Counted from the stretch's first letter, positions 12,850 through 22,785 are shown. The stretch: 64,000 nucleotides of DNA from Devosia naphthalenivorans (GCF_003056355.1 NZ_PYVW01000003.1:186001-250000); one strand, 5' to 3'. Notes: generated by a model not told the origin, from the letters alone. Program-made: numbers and translations.

Positions 12850-13523
12850 TGCAAATTCTCCGGCGCGGATAGATCACGAATTTCGCCCTGAACCAGCAGT
12901 TCCGCCCCGGTCAGCGCCTGCAACTGCTCAAGGCTCATGCCGGCCAACTTCTCACGCAGCACGAAACGCCCGTTTTCGATGTCGATCACCGCCAGGCTCG
13001 TATAAACCCGCGTGACGCAGCCAACCCCGGTCAGTGGCAGGCTGCAGCGCTTGACCAGCTTGGGCCGGCCATCCTTGGTGACGTGGTCGGTGATAACAGC
13101 GACGCGCTTGGCGCCATGCACCAGATCCATCGCCCCGCCCACTGCGGGCACGCCCTTTGGCCCCGTGCTCCAGTTGGCCAGATCGCCATTCTCGGCCACT
13201 TCGTAGGCACCCAGGATGGCGACGTCGAGGTGCCCGCCCCGCACCATGGCGAAGCTGTCGGCGTGGTGGAAAAACGCGGCGCCGGGCTTCAGCGTCACGG
13301 CCTTCTTGCCGGCATTGATCAGGTCCCAGTCCTCTTCGCCCGCTGCGGGGCTTTCACCGAAATTCAGAATTCCGTTCTCGGTGTGGAAGATGGCCTGCCG
13401 CCCCGGCGGCTGGAACTTGGCGACCATTTCGGGGAAGCCGATACCCAGATTGACGTAGGAATCATCCTGGATGTCCTGCGCGGCGCGCCAGGCGATCTGG
13501 GCGTTGGAGAGTTTTTCGGTCAT
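12846..13523 (-). CDS. pcaJ: 3-oxoadipate CoA-transferase subunit B
   Basis: Beta subunit of the succinyl-CoA:3-oxoadipate CoA-transferase, which activates 3-oxoadipate for PcaF. It is 225 residues and has the catalytic glutamate in HTENGILNFG and the GAAFFHHADSFAMVRGGHLD segment typical of the B subunit. It overlaps pcaI upstream and pcaF downstream by 4 bases each, so subunit ratios are probably held by translational coupling. Confidence 0.95.
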   Translation of the reverse strand: MTEKLSNAQIAWRAAQDIQDDSYVNLGIGFPEMVAKFQPPGRQAIFHTENGILNFGESPAAGEEDWDLINAGKKAVTLKPGAAFFHHADSFAMVRGGHLDVAILGAYEVAENGDLANWSTGPKGVPAVGGAMDLVHGAKRVAVITDHVTKDGRPKLVKRCSLPLTGVGCVTRVYTSLAVIDIENGRFVLREKLAGMSLEQLQALTGAELLVQGEIRDLSAPENLQ

Positions 13524-14248
13524 GAATAGGCCACTCCGGCGCGCATCAGCGCCTCTTCCTGTTGTGCATCGGCAATTTCGATGATCCGGTCGACGAACAG
13601 GCCGGGGGTAACCACCTGCTCGGGGTCGATTTCGCCCGGCTCGACCACACTTCTTGCCTGCACGATGGTCAGCGTTGCGGCCGACGCCATTAGCGGCGAG
13701 AAATTGCGGCCGGCTTTGCGATAGGTCAGATTGCCGTGGCGATCGGCCAGTTCCGCCTTGATCAGCGCCACGTCGGCCTTGAGCCAGCGTTCCTGCACAT
13801 AATTGCGGCCATCGAACTCCCCCACCGGCTTGCCCTTGGCAAGGTCGGTGCCGTAGCTCGTGGGTGTGTAGAAGGCCGGAATGCCCGCCCCGCCGGCACG
13901 AATGCGCTCGGCAAGCGTGCCTTGCGGCACCAGTTCAAGCTCGATTTCGCCGGCCAGGTATTTCTCGGTGAAAGCACGCGGATCGGCCGAACGGGGGAAC
14001 GAGCAGATCATCTTGGCGACCATGCCCGCATCGATCATCGCGGCAATACCAACCCGGCCATTGCCGGCATTGTTATTGATAATAGTCAAATTCTTGGGGC
14101 TGCCGGTGCTGCGAAACCGGTCGATCAGGGCGTGGATCAACTCGATGGGGGCGCCGGACCCGCCGAACCCTCCGATCATCAGGCTCATGCCATCTTCGAT
14201 GCCCGCCAGCGCTTCGGCGAGATCCGCGACTGTCTTGTCCATGTCCAT
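13520..14248 (-). CDS. pcaI: 3-oxoadipate CoA-transferase subunit A
   Basis: Alpha subunit of the same CoA-transferase, first gene of the pcaIJF operon. The 242-residue protein shows the glycine-rich CoA-binding motif MIGGFGGSGAP and the subunit-A landmarks NNNAGNGRVG and FYTPTSYGTDLAKGK. The initiator context offers ATG at 14248 and, two codons on, a second ATG at 14242; I keep the first. The promoter region is shared with the divergent IclR gene and contains a perfect inverted repeat at 14320-14356. Confidence 0.95.
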   Translation of the reverse strand: MDMDKTVADLAEALAGIEDGMSLMIGGFGGSGAPIELIHALIDRFRSTGSPKNLTIINNNAGNGRVGIAAMIDAGMVAKMICSFPRSADPRAFTEKYLAGEIELELVPQGTLAERIRAGGAGIPAFYTPTSYGTDLAKGKPVGEFDGRNYVQERWLKADVALIKAELADRHGNLTYRKAGRNFSPLMASAATLTIVQARSVVEPGEIDPEQVVTPGLFVDRIIEIADAQQEEALMRAGVAYS

Positions 14249-14319
14249 CCTCTTTCGGCTCCGCTGCTATTTCGGCGTGCTTCCGAGGTAACCACCCGCC
14301 GCTTGGCTCGCAAGCCGGA

Positions 14320-14356
14320 TTGTGCGATATGCTGCTTTTGTTGACATATCGCACAA
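14320..14356. promoter_or_regulatory. Inverted repeat in the pcaI/IclR divergent promoter, likely IclR operator
   Basis: A perfect 11-bp inverted repeat, TTGTGCGATAT and ATATCGCACAA, separated by 15 bases. It sits 72 bases before pcaI and 12 bases before the divergent regulator gene. IclR-family regulators of this pathway (PcaU, PcaR, PobR of Acinetobacter and Pseudomonas) bind palindromes of about 10 bp placed between such divergent genes. I see no third direct-repeat half-site as described for PcaU. The assignment to the adjacent IclR protein is by position. Confidence 0.75.
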
Positions 14357-14368
14357 CAGGAGTTTGCT

Positions 14369-15127
14369 TTGGCCACGCTTGAGCGCGACATCATGGGCGG
14401 CCTTGCCAAGGGGCTGGCGGCCATCGAAACCTTCACCCCCGAGCGGCCACGCCAGTCCATCGCCGAAGTGTCCGCGACCTCGGGCCTCGACCGGGCAACA
14501 GCCCGGCGGTGCCTGCTGACGCTGGCGCATCTTGGCTATGCCGATTACGACGGGAAGTTCTTCACCCTCACCCCGCGCATCCTGCGACTCGGGACAGCGT
14601 GCCTCGCCACCATGCCGCTGCCGCAGATGGTGCAGCCGCTGCTGGATCAGCTATCCGATGAGTTGGGCGAGAGCTCCTCGGTCTCCATTCTCGACGAAAC
14701 CGAAATCGTCTACGTCGCCCGCGCCGCGCAGCGCAAAGTCATGTCCATCGCCCTGATGCCCGGCTCGCGCCTGCCCGCGTTCTGCACATCCATGGGCCGC
14801 GTCATGCTCGCCGCCCTGACACCTGAAAAGGCCCGGGCAGTCCTGCTCGCATCGTCCCCGGCGGCACGAACACCCCACACCCTCACCGACCCCGAAGCCA
14901 TCATGGCGGCCCTCGTCGATGTTCGCACCAAGGGCTACGCCCTGATCGACCAGGAGGTGGAACTGGGCCTGCGCTCCATCGCCATACCCATTCTCAACGC
15001 CCGCGGCACCACGGTCGCGGCCATGAACATCGGCGTCCCAGCTACCCAGCGCAGCGTCGAGGACCTGACGAGCTACCTCCCCGCCATGCGCCGCATCCAG
15101 CGCGAATTGCAGTCCATGCTGCGCTAG
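14369..15127 (+). CDS. pcaR: IclR-family regulator of pcaIJF (PcaR/PcaU type)
   Basis: A 252-residue IclR regulator: an N-terminal winged helix (about residues 8-70, with GLAKGLAAIETF and the recognition helix SGLDRATARRCLLTL) and a C-terminal effector domain that probably senses 3-oxoadipate or protocatechuate. The segment SGLDRATARRCLLTLAHLGY closely resembles PcaR/PobR/PcaU proteins. The start is a TTG at 14369, supported by AGGAG 6 bases upstream. It is divergent from pcaI and its stop overlaps the pcaB stop. Whether it activates or represses cannot be read from the sequence; relatives mostly activate. Confidence 0.88.
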   Translation: MATLERDIMGGLAKGLAAIETFTPERPRQSIAEVSATSGLDRATARRCLLTLAHLGYADYDGKFFTLTPRILRLGTACLATMPLPQMVQPLLDQLSDELGESSSVSILDETEIVYVARAAQRKVMSIALMPGSRLPAFCTSMGRVMLAALTPEKARAVLLASSPAARTPHTLTDPEAIMAALVDVRTKGYALIDQEVELGLRSIAIPILNARGTTVAAMNIGVPATQRSVEDLTSYLPAMRRIQRELQSMLR

Positions 15128-16155
15128 AGCAGCTCCAGCTGGTCGAGCAGCGCCAGACCCAGCCGCAGGCTCGCCCCCGTATTCACCACCATCTGCGGCA
15201 GCGTCAGCCATTCCAGCGTCCACGCCGCGCCGGATCGCTCGTATTCATGCACCATGGCCTGCTGCAGCGTACCCGCCAGTCCCGCATTGGCCCGCGCCAG
15301 CGCCACCAGCACCTCGGCATTCACCGGGTTGGATTTGTGCGCCATGGCCGAGGACCCACCGCCGCCTTCCAGCCGCACGGCCGCTACTTCGTTCTGCGCC
15401 AGCAAGGCAATATCGGCCCCGATCTTGCCCATGCTGCCGCTGATCAGCGCCAGCAGATTGCCCAACCCCACGATGGGGTCGCGCGTCGCCTGCCAAGGCG
15501 GCGCCAGCCCCAGGTCCAGCCGCCTCGCAAGCGCCGCAGCAATGGCGTCCCCCCGCCCCTCGAAACTGCCGCGATCGCCCACCGGTCCGCCCAGTTGCAC
15601 CACCAGCAGCGTCCTGCGCATGGCCCCCAGCGCCCGCAAATGCCGCTGCAATGGCTCCCGCCAGCTCGCCAGCTTGGCACCCCAGCTGGTCGGCAACGCC
15701 ATTTGCATCCGGGTATGCGCCATCAGCTCACGCCCGCCCGCAGTTTCCGCTAACCCATCAAGTTTCCCCAGCAAGCCGCTGAGCCGCTCTTCGAAAACGT
15801 CGAACACCCCCACGAGCTGCAGCATCAGCGCAGTATCGATGATGTCCTGGCTGGTCGCCCCCTTGTGCAGTGCAACCCGATGCGGCTCGACAACCCGCGC
15901 CCGCAATTGCCGCACCAGCGCCGGCACCACGACGCCATCCTGCGCCATGCCCGCCGCCAGCCCATCCCAATCGGGCGCAAACTCCTCGACGGCCGCAGCC
16001 ACCGCAGCCGCGGCATCATCCCCGATCCAGCCGCAATCGGCACTCGCCTCCGCCAACGCCCGCTCAACTGCCAGCATCGCCGCGATCTGCGCTTCGTCCG
16101 AAAGCAGCAGGGAAATTTCGGCATCGCCCGCAAGGGCATGGAGCAAGGTGTTCAT
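15124..16155 (-). CDS. pcaB: 3-carboxy-cis,cis-muconate cycloisomerase
   Basis: Lactonises 3-carboxy-cis,cis-muconate, second step of the protocatechuate branch. It belongs to the fumarase/aspartase superfamily: the signature GGSSAMAHKSNPVNAE is present, and HKGATSQDIIDTALMLQ carries the family's conserved TSQD region. Start set at the ATG at 16155 (MNTLLHALAGDAEIS, 343 residues); the frame continues upstream into the pcaG end without homology. The protein is about 100 residues shorter than the Pseudomonas enzyme, as in rhizobia, and lacks its C-terminal extension. Fifth and last gene of the pcaDCHGB operon. Confidence 0.94.
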   Translation of the reverse strand: MNTLLHALAGDAEISLLLSDEAQIAAMLAVERALAEASADCGWIGDDAAAAVAAAVEEFAPDWDGLAAGMAQDGVVVPALVRQLRARVVEPHRVALHKGATSQDIIDTALMLQLVGVFDVFEERLSGLLGKLDGLAETAGGRELMAHTRMQMALPTSWGAKLASWREPLQRHLRALGAMRRTLLVVQLGGPVGDRGSFEGRGDAIAAALARRLDLGLAPPWQATRDPIVGLGNLLALISGSMGKIGADIALLAQNEVAAVRLEGGGGSSAMAHKSNPVNAEVLVALARANAGLAGTLQQAMVHEYERSGAAWTLEWLTLPQMVVNTGASLRLGLALLDQLELL

Positions 16156-16174
16156 GTCAGCCACTATGCCAAGC

Positions 16175-16795
16175 TCAGACGTCGAAGAACACTGTTTCCT
16201 TGTCGCCTTGCAGGTAGATGTCCAGCACATAGCGCGGCAGTGCCCCCTCCTCCCGCCGCGCAATCAGCGTCTGCCGCCGGCGCGGGTCGGCGATCCTGTT
16301 GAGCACGTAATCGGCCGCATTGGCCTCGGTTTCATCGGCGAAGTAAAGCCGCGTCTGCAGCCCGATATTGATGCCCCGCGCCACGATCCACAGGCTCACA
16401 TGCGGCGCCATCGGCTTGCCGTCCGGCCCAGCCACCGGCCCCGGCTTGATGGTCTGAAACGTAAAGACACCATCGCCATTGACCGGCTGGCGGCCCCAGC
16501 CGCTAAAAGCCGGCGCCGAGTTGGAATTCGGCCCCATCGGCGCGGCGAACGCCCCCGCCGCGTCGGCCTGCCAGATTTCCACCACGGCATCGCCAACCGG
16601 CGAGCCAGCCCCGTCGACGATGCGCCCGACGATCTCGATCCGCTCGCCCACCGTGTCGGGCGTCAGCATGGCCAGCCCCGGATCGGCGTCATAGATGCCG
16701 CGGATTTCGGCAAAATTCGGCGTCATGCCGATATGGACATATGGCCCCGCCGTTTGCGACGGCGTTTCCCGCAGGGTCGGAACAGGGTGCAACAT
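16175..16795 (-). CDS. pcaG: Protocatechuate 3,4-dioxygenase alpha subunit
   Basis: Non-catalytic subunit of the ring-cleaving dioxygenase that converts protocatechuate to 3-carboxy-cis,cis-muconate. The 206-residue protein has the intradiol dioxygenase fold (ETPSQTAGPYVHIG, then AVVEIWQADAAGAF). It lacks the iron-ligand tyrosine and histidine set, which lies in PcaH, as expected. Its ATG overlaps the last base of the pcaH stop, so the two subunits are translated together. Confidence 0.95.
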   Translation of the reverse strand: MLHPVPTLRETPSQTAGPYVHIGMTPNFAEIRGIYDADPGLAMLTPDTVGERIEIVGRIVDGAGSPVGDAVVEIWQADAAGAFAAPMGPNSNSAPAFSGWGRQPVNGDGVFTFQTIKPGPVAGPDGKPMAPHVSLWIVARGINIGLQTRLYFADETEANAADYVLNRIADPRRRQTLIARREEGALPRYVLDIYLQGDKETVFFDV

Positions 16796-17541
16796 CAGTT
16801 CCCCTCCAGCTTGTTTTCAAACATGGTCGAGCGGCGTCCGCGCAGCACGATATCGAAACGATAGGCCAGCGAATCCATTGGCGTCGTGTTGTGGCGGTCG
16901 AGCCGGGCAATCAACTGGTCGATCCCCGCCTTGTCCGGCACCGTCGCCACGATGGGGCATTGCCAGATCATCGGGTCGCCCTCGAAATACATCTGCGTAA
17001 TCAGCCGCTGCGCAAAGGCGTGGCCGAACACCGAAAAATGGATATGGGCGGGGCGCCAGTCATTGCCGCCATTGGGCCAGGGATAGGCGCCCGGCTTCAC
17101 CGTGCGGAAGGAATAGAACCCGTTTTCATCGGTGATGGTGCGTCCGCAGCCGCCGAAATTAGGGTCCAGCGCCGCCAGATACCCCTCCTTCTTGTGACGA
17201 TACCGCCCACCGGCATTGGCCTGCCAGAATTCCACCAGCGTATTGGGCACGGCACGGGCATTTTCGTCCAGCACCTGGCCGAAAACGATCATGCGCTGGC
17301 CAATGGCCTCGGTGCCATCCTGGCTGTAGTTGCGGATCAAATCGTTATCGAGCGCGCCCAGCATGGAGTGGCCAAATGTCGGCCCCGTCAGCTCGCTCGC
17401 CGTAGCGCCAATGGCCAGCAGCGGCTGGCGCGGCGCGCGAAACGTCGTGCTCTTGTATCCCGGCGTATTCGCCGCAGGGTGCCAGCTATGATCGCGCTGA
17501 TACAGCGCTCCATCGGCGCCCGGAAGCATGATGGAACTCAT
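16795..17541 (-). CDS. pcaH: Protocatechuate 3,4-dioxygenase beta subunit
   Basis: Catalytic subunit of protocatechuate 3,4-dioxygenase, holding the mononuclear Fe(III). The four iron ligands of the family can be placed: Tyr in GGRYRHKKEGY, Tyr in KPGAYPWPNGGNDW, and the two His in RPAHIHFSVFG. The segment NTLVEFWQANAGGRY is the intradiol signature. The N-terminal SIMLPGADGALYQRDHSWHP is typical of PcaH rather than of catechol 1,2-dioxygenases. Central gene of pcaDCHGB, overlapping its neighbours on both sides. Confidence 0.97.
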   Translation of the reverse strand: MSSIMLPGADGALYQRDHSWHPAANTPGYKSTTFRAPRQPLLAIGATASELTGPTFGHSMLGALDNDLIRNYSQDGTEAIGQRMIVFGQVLDENARAVPNTLVEFWQANAGGRYRHKKEGYLAALDPNFGGCGRTITDENGFYSFRTVKPGAYPWPNGGNDWRPAHIHFSVFGHAFAQRLITQMYFEGDPMIWQCPIVATVPDKAGIDQLIARLDRHNTTPMDSLAYRFDIVLRGRRSTMFENKLEGN

Positions 17542-17924
17542 TTGCCCGCCTCCCGCTTGGCCAGTTCTTCCTTGGCAATCCTGAAGGCGCGGTTTGCGGC
17601 GGGGACGCCGGCATAAACGGCAACGTGCAACAATGCCTCCTTGATGTCGTCGGGCGTCGTGCCCGTATTCACCGTGGCCCGAACATGCATGGCCACTTCC
17701 TCATCATGCCCCAGCGCCGCCAGCAGCGCGATGGTCAACATCGAGCGCTCGCGCTTGCTCAGGCCTGGCCGCGACCACACCGAGCCCCAGGCGCCTTCGG
17801 TGATAAAGGTCTGGAAATCGTCGTCGAACGCCGTCTTGCGAGCCGTCGCGTTGTCGACATGGCTCTCCCCCAGCACGGATCGGCGCGTCGCCATTCCGCG
17901 TTCAAAGATTGGGCTATCTGCCAT
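17538..17924 (-). CDS. pcaC: 4-carboxymuconolactone decarboxylase
   Basis: Removes CO2 from 4-carboxymuconolactone to give 3-oxoadipate enol-lactone. The 128-residue single-domain protein has the family core (ERSMLTIALLAALGHDEEVAMHVRATVNTG and KEALLHVAVYAGVPAANRAF) with the conserved His in MHVRA. It overlaps pcaD by 11 bases and pcaH by 4. In some bacteria PcaD and PcaC are fused; here they are separate. Confidence 0.95.
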   Translation of the reverse strand: MADSPIFERGMATRRSVLGESHVDNATARKTAFDDDFQTFITEGAWGSVWSRPGLSKRERSMLTIALLAALGHDEEVAMHVRATVNTGTTPDDIKEALLHVAVYAGVPAANRAFRIAKEELAKREAGK

Positions 17925-18711
17925 GGCCGACCTCGCTCAGGAAAGTGTTGAACAACCCGGCCAGAAGCTCGGGCTGCTCGATGGAAGGAATGTGCCCCAC
18001 GCCGGGGATGATCTTGAACTGCGCACCCGCAATGCGCTCGGCCGTCGCCCGCACCAGCTCTGGCGTCGTCGCGAGGTCCGCTTCGCCAACGACGACCAGC
18101 GTCGGCAGATCGATGGCGGCGATTGCCTCAGTCAGGTCGGTGTCGCGCAGCGTTGCGCAGGTGCCGGCATAGCCATCCGCCGCCGTCCGCCGCAGCATAT
18201 TGCGCCAGCCGGCAATCGCGTCCCTGTTGGCCTCGCGATAGCCTTGCGAGAACCAGCGCTCCACCAGCGCATCGGCCAGCGATGCCATGCCGCCACTTCG
18301 CACCGCTGCTATCCGGTCGTTCCACAAATCCTTGCTGCCGATCCGCGCGGCCGTATCGCAGAGGATCAAGGCACTCAGACGCTGTGGCTGCGCCAGCGCA
18401 AAGCCTTGGGCAATCAGCCCGCCCACAGACACGCCGGCCAATGCCAGTTGCTCGATACCCAGATGATCCAGCACCGCGGCCAAATCGGATACATGCTCGC
18501 CAAGGCTGTACGCGCCCGCAGGCGCATCGCTGAGACCATGCCCGCGCTTGTCATAGGAAACAACGCGGTAATGCGGCAGGAGGCGGTCAATCACCCCCTC
18601 CCAGATGCGTGCATCGGTGCCCAGCGAATTTACCAGCGCCAGCGCCGGGGCATCCTCTCGCCCCTCTACCGAATATCGCAGCACCACATCGCCGTTGCGC
18701 ACAAATCCCAT
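17914..18711 (-). CDS. pcaD: 3-oxoadipate enol-lactonase
   Basis: Alpha/beta hydrolase that opens 3-oxoadipate enol-lactone to 3-oxoadipate. The nucleophile serine is in AGVSVGGLIAQG, the catalytic histidine in PGVGHIPSIEQPE, and the conserved start reads LALVNSLGTDARIWEGVI. Start placed at the ATG at 18711 (MGFVRNGDVVLRYS, 265 residues) because GGAGGG lies just upstream; an ATG at 18786 would add 25 unrelated residues. First gene of the pcaDCHGB operon, divergent from pcaQ. Confidence 0.94.
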   Translation of the reverse strand: MGFVRNGDVVLRYSVEGREDAPALALVNSLGTDARIWEGVIDRLLPHYRVVSYDKRGHGLSDAPAGAYSLGEHVSDLAAVLDHLGIEQLALAGVSVGGLIAQGFALAQPQRLSALILCDTAARIGSKDLWNDRIAAVRSGGMASLADALVERWFSQGYREANRDAIAGWRNMLRRTAADGYAGTCATLRDTDLTEAIAAIDLPTLVVVGEADLATTPELVRATAERIAGAQFKIIPGVGHIPSIEQPELLAGLFNTFLSEVGHGR

Positions 18712-18786
18712 GATCCCTCCCCGCGCCATCGCATCCGGTGTAGTGCCCGGCCGACCATCCGTAAAATGACAACTTGCAATCGCCAT

Positions 18787-18802
18787 ATAACTGCTGGCTC
18801 AT
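18787..18802. promoter_or_regulatory. Weak candidate PcaQ binding site
   Basis: ATAACTGCTGGCTCAT partly fits the PcaQ box I recall from Sinorhizobium (ATAACC-N4-GGTTAA): the left half matches 5 of 6, the right half 3 of 6. It lies 76 bases before pcaD and 63 before pcaQ, where a LysR activator would bind. The match is too loose to be sure. Confidence 0.3.
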
Positions 18803-18864
18803 AGAAGCGTCCGTTTTCGCCGACTTTGCACCGCCAGACGGCCAATTCATAACTGGAGACTTCA

Positions 18865-19788
18865 TTGGCCAGACGCTTGATCGACCCCCGGATAAAGCTG
18901 CGCCATATCGGCTGCTTCCTGGAAGTGGCGCGGCTCAAGAGCGTGGTGCGCGCCGCCGAAGAACTCAATATCAGCCAGCCGGCCGCCTCCAAGACCATCA
19001 GCGAACTCGAAGACATCCTGGGCACGGCACTGTTCGACCGCAGCCACCGCAATCTATTCCTGAGCCCCTTCGGCGAAGTTTTCTATCGCTACGCGGCCAC
19101 CAGCTTCGCCGCGCTGAAGCAGGGCGTCGATGCGGCCGGCGGCGCGCTGGAGGCCACCATCGTCAAGGTCGGCGCACTGCCCACCGTCTCGGCCCGCATC
19201 CTCCCCGCTGCCGTCGAGGCCTTCACCAGCGAGGGCCAGAACGCCCATACCCGCATCATCACCGGCCCGAACGGCTATCTGCTGTCCCTCTTGCGCACGG
19301 GCGAGGTCGACCTGGTCATCGGCCGCATGACCGACCCCGAGGCCATGCTGGGCCTGGCCTTCGAGCATCTCTATTCCGAGCGCGTCGTCATGGTCGTCCG
19401 CCCCGGCCATCCGCTGCTCGGCATCCGGCAGTTCCACCTGCGCATGATCGAAGGCTATCAGGTGCTTATGCCCACGCCGGACTCGGTCATTCGCCGCCTC
19501 GTCGACCGCATGCTGCTCGCCCAGGGCGTCACCAATATCCGCGACGAGGTAGAAACCGTCTCCAACGCCTTCGGGCGCTCATACGTGCGCCAGACCGACG
19601 CCATCTGGCTGATATCCCAAGGCGTGGTCGACCGCGACGTCGCTGAACATCAACTGGCGCTGCTACCGGTCGACACCAGCGAGACCACAGGACCGGTCGG
19701 GTTCACGACACGCATCGACACCACGCCGACGCTGGCCACCACCGGCTTCATGGAAGCCGTACGCAAAGCCGCAAGCGCCCTGCGCTGA
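18865..19788 (+). CDS. pcaQ: LysR-type activator of the pcaDCHGB operon
   Basis: A 307-residue LysR regulator with an N-terminal helix-turn-helix (LRHIGCFLEVARLKSVVRAA, SQPAASKTISELEDILG) and a periplasmic-binding-like effector domain. PcaQ proteins have just this N-terminus and lie divergent from pcaD. Start is the TTG at 18865 with GGAG 6 bases upstream. Known PcaQ proteins activate pcaDCHGB in response to 3-carboxymuconate or the derived lactone; that effector is inferred here. Confidence 0.92.
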   Translation: MARRLIDPRIKLRHIGCFLEVARLKSVVRAAEELNISQPAASKTISELEDILGTALFDRSHRNLFLSPFGEVFYRYAATSFAALKQGVDAAGGALEATIVKVGALPTVSARILPAAVEAFTSEGQNAHTRIITGPNGYLLSLLRTGEVDLVIGRMTDPEAMLGLAFEHLYSERVVMVVRPGHPLLGIRQFHLRMIEGYQVLMPTPDSVIRRLVDRMLLAQGVTNIRDEVETVSNAFGRSYVRQTDAIWLISQGVVDRDVAEHQLALLPVDTSETTGPVGFTTRIDTTPTLATTGFMEAVRKAASALR

Positions 19789-19822
19789 AGCGCTCCACCG
19801 AGTCGTTTCCGCATCCCTACCG

Positions 19823-19896
19823 CGTCATTCCCGCGAAAGCGGGAACCTCACTTCCTTCGGCACAAAAGTGGGATTCCCGCTTTCGCGGGAATGACG
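19823..19896. repeat. 74-bp palindromic intergenic repeat, copy 3
   Basis: Arms as in the copies at 7706 and 9376; the first half of the spacer (CTCACTTCCTTCGGCACA) matches copy 1 and the second half (AAAGTGGGATT) matches copy 2, so it is a mosaic of the two. It lies between the convergent 3' ends of pcaQ and pobR. Confidence 0.9.
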
Positions 19897-19928
19897 CCGC
19901 GCCTAAACGATCCCGGAACGCTAGCCCC

Positions 19929-20753
19929 CTAACCACCCGCCTGCCGCAGCGCCGCCGGCGGCTGGCCCAGCACCCGCTTCAGCATCCGAGAGAAATACGC
20001 CGGGTCCTCATAGCCCAGTTCAGCACCGATCTGCTTGATCGGCAGCGAGGAAAACAGCAATTGCCGCCGCGCTTCCAGCGCCACCCGCCGCTCCACCACC
20101 GCCAGCGCCGAAATGCCCAGCACTTCGCGGCAGACCCGGTTGAGGTGGGTCTGACTGATGCCGATGTCATCTGCATAATCAGCAATCCGCCGCGTCTGGC
20201 GAAAGCGCTGATCCACTAGCCAGCGGAACGCCTGTGCATGCAACACGCTGCGCCGGCTCGCCCTTGTCCCGTCCGTTCCAGATGCGCGCGGTGCCCGTTG
20301 AATGGCGACGACCAGCAGCGCGATCCGCGCCCGCATGGCGATGTCATGGGCGGCCCCTGCCCGGTCGGCTTCCTCGATCAGCCGGTCGATGGCTTCGCCG
20401 ATCTCGCCGCCATCGGCAATGACTTGCGCCGGCAATTCCGCCGCCTCACGGACATCGCGCTCCATAAGCGTTACCACCACGCCGTCGACGTCGTCGCTGA
20501 ACCGGTAAGCGTGGACGGTCAGCGCCGGCACTATCGCGACGGCGGGCGATGACTGCTCGATCGTCGTACCGTCGAGAGTGACTTCGCCTCTGCCGTCGGT
20601 GAGGTGAAGGATCTGGAAGAAGTTCTCATGGCGGTGGGGGGCGATCTGGTAGTCATGCAGGCGGCTGCGGGACTGGATGGTTTCCCAATGCAGCCACTCC
20701 TGCTGGCCGGACTCGATCTCGCCGTAGAGCGCGTAGCTCGGTATGGTTTTCAT
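19929..20753 (-). CDS. pobR: AraC-family regulator of pobA (PobR type)
   Basis: A 274-residue AraC/XylS regulator with an N-terminal cupin sensor domain (HRHENFFQILHLTDGRGEVTLDG) and a C-terminal double helix-turn-helix (RRIADYADDIGISQTHLNR, then LGYEDPAYFSRMLKRVLG). Start is the ATG at 20753; no strong ribosome binding site is seen. It is divergent from pobA with an 88-base gap, the arrangement of AraC-type PobR in Agrobacterium and Azotobacter, which activate pobA with 4-hydroxybenzoate. It is unrelated to the IclR-type PobR of Acinetobacter. Confidence 0.9.
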   Translation of the reverse strand: MKTIPSYALYGEIESGQQEWLHWETIQSRSRLHDYQIAPHRHENFFQILHLTDGRGEVTLDGTTIEQSSPAVAIVPALTVHAYRFSDDVDGVVVTLMERDVREAAELPAQVIADGGEIGEAIDRLIEEADRAGAAHDIAMRARIALLVVAIQRAPRASGTDGTRASRRSVLHAQAFRWLVDQRFRQTRRIADYADDIGISQTHLNRVCREVLGISALAVVERRVALEARRQLLFSSLPIKQIGAELGYEDPAYFSRMLKRVLGQPPAALRQAGG

Positions 20754-20762
20754 GTTCGGATA

Positions 20763-21999
<1,237 letters not shown>

Positions 22000-22026
22000 G
22001 TGGGTAAAACCCCAGCCCCCAGTAGT

Positions 22027-22055
22027 CCTCATGGTGAGCCCGTCGAACCACGAGG
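22027..22055. repeat. Short hairpin repeat between pobA and the Liv operon
   Basis: CCTCATGGTGAGC and TCGAACCACGAGG form an imperfect inverted repeat of about 13 bases around a 3-base loop. The form CCTCATGGTGAGCCCGTCGA is a common intergenic palindrome in alphaproteobacteria. It lies between two convergent 3' ends and may serve as a terminator, though it has no T-tract. Confidence 0.6.
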
Positions 22056-22074
22056 GCGTGCCACAATCCACCCC

Positions 22075-22785
22075 CTAGTGCCCCACCCCCAACAGCCGAT
22101 CCACCGTCTCCGGCTGCGCCTCCAGCTCCACCGGCGTCCCCGACCACGCCACCCTGCCTCGCTCCAGCACCATCACGCTCTCGGCAAATTCCAACGCGGC
22201 CTTGATGCGCTGCTCCACCAGCAGGATCGTCATCGTCTTGCTCGACGCAAGCGCCGTAAACGCCGCCATCAGCTCGTCGCAGATCACCGGCGCCAGCCCT
22301 TCGAGCGGCTCATCAAGCAGCAAAATCCTCGGTTGGCCGAGAATAGTGCGCGCCGTCGCCAGCATCTGCTGCTCGCCGCCTGAAAGCTGCGACCCAAGGT
22401 TGCCCCGCCGCTCCTTGAGCCGGGGGAACATGGCATAGGCCTCCTCGATCGCCGATTTCGGGCGGCTCTTGAGGCCGGCAAAGAGGTTTTCTTCCACCGT
22501 CAGCGACTTGAAAACGGAACGGCTCTGAGGGACATAGCCCAGCCCCGCAAGCGCCCGTGCGGAGCCATCGAGGCCGCTGATCTCGACATCGCCCAACCCA
22601 ATCGCGCCACCGTAAAGCCGGGTCTGCCCGGCGATGGTGGCAAGCAGGGTCGTCTTGCCCATGCCGTTACGCCCCAGGATGGCCAGCCGCCCGCCGGCCG
22701 GAACGGCGAAACTGACGTCTTCAAGGATGCGCGTGGGACCGTAACCAGCGCTGACGCCCCTGACCTCAAGCGACGCTGCGGTCAT
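22075..22785 (-). CDS. livF: Branched-chain-amino-acid-type ABC transporter ATPase, LivF-like
   Basis: Second nucleotide-binding subunit of a HAAT-family importer. Walker A is GRNGMGKTT, the signature LSGGEQQML and Walker B ILLLDEPLEGLAP. Start is the ATG at 22785 because GGGGAG lies 8 bases upstream; another ATG six bases earlier is too close to it. The gene overlaps the livG end. It is the last gene of livK-H-M-G-F. Lying beside pobA, the system probably imports an aromatic acid rather than leucine; that is inference from location. Confidence 0.9.
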   Translation of the reverse strand: MTAASLEVRGVSAGYGPTRILEDVSFAVPAGGRLAILGRNGMGKTTLLATIAGQTRLYGGAIGLGDVEISGLDGSARALAGLGYVPQSRSVFKSLTVEENLFAGLKSRPKSAIEEAYAMFPRLKERRGNLGSQLSGGEQQMLATARTILGQPRILLLDEPLEGLAPVICDELMAAFTALASSKTMTILLVEQRIKAALEFAESVMVLERGRVAWSGTPVELEAQPETVDRLLGVGH

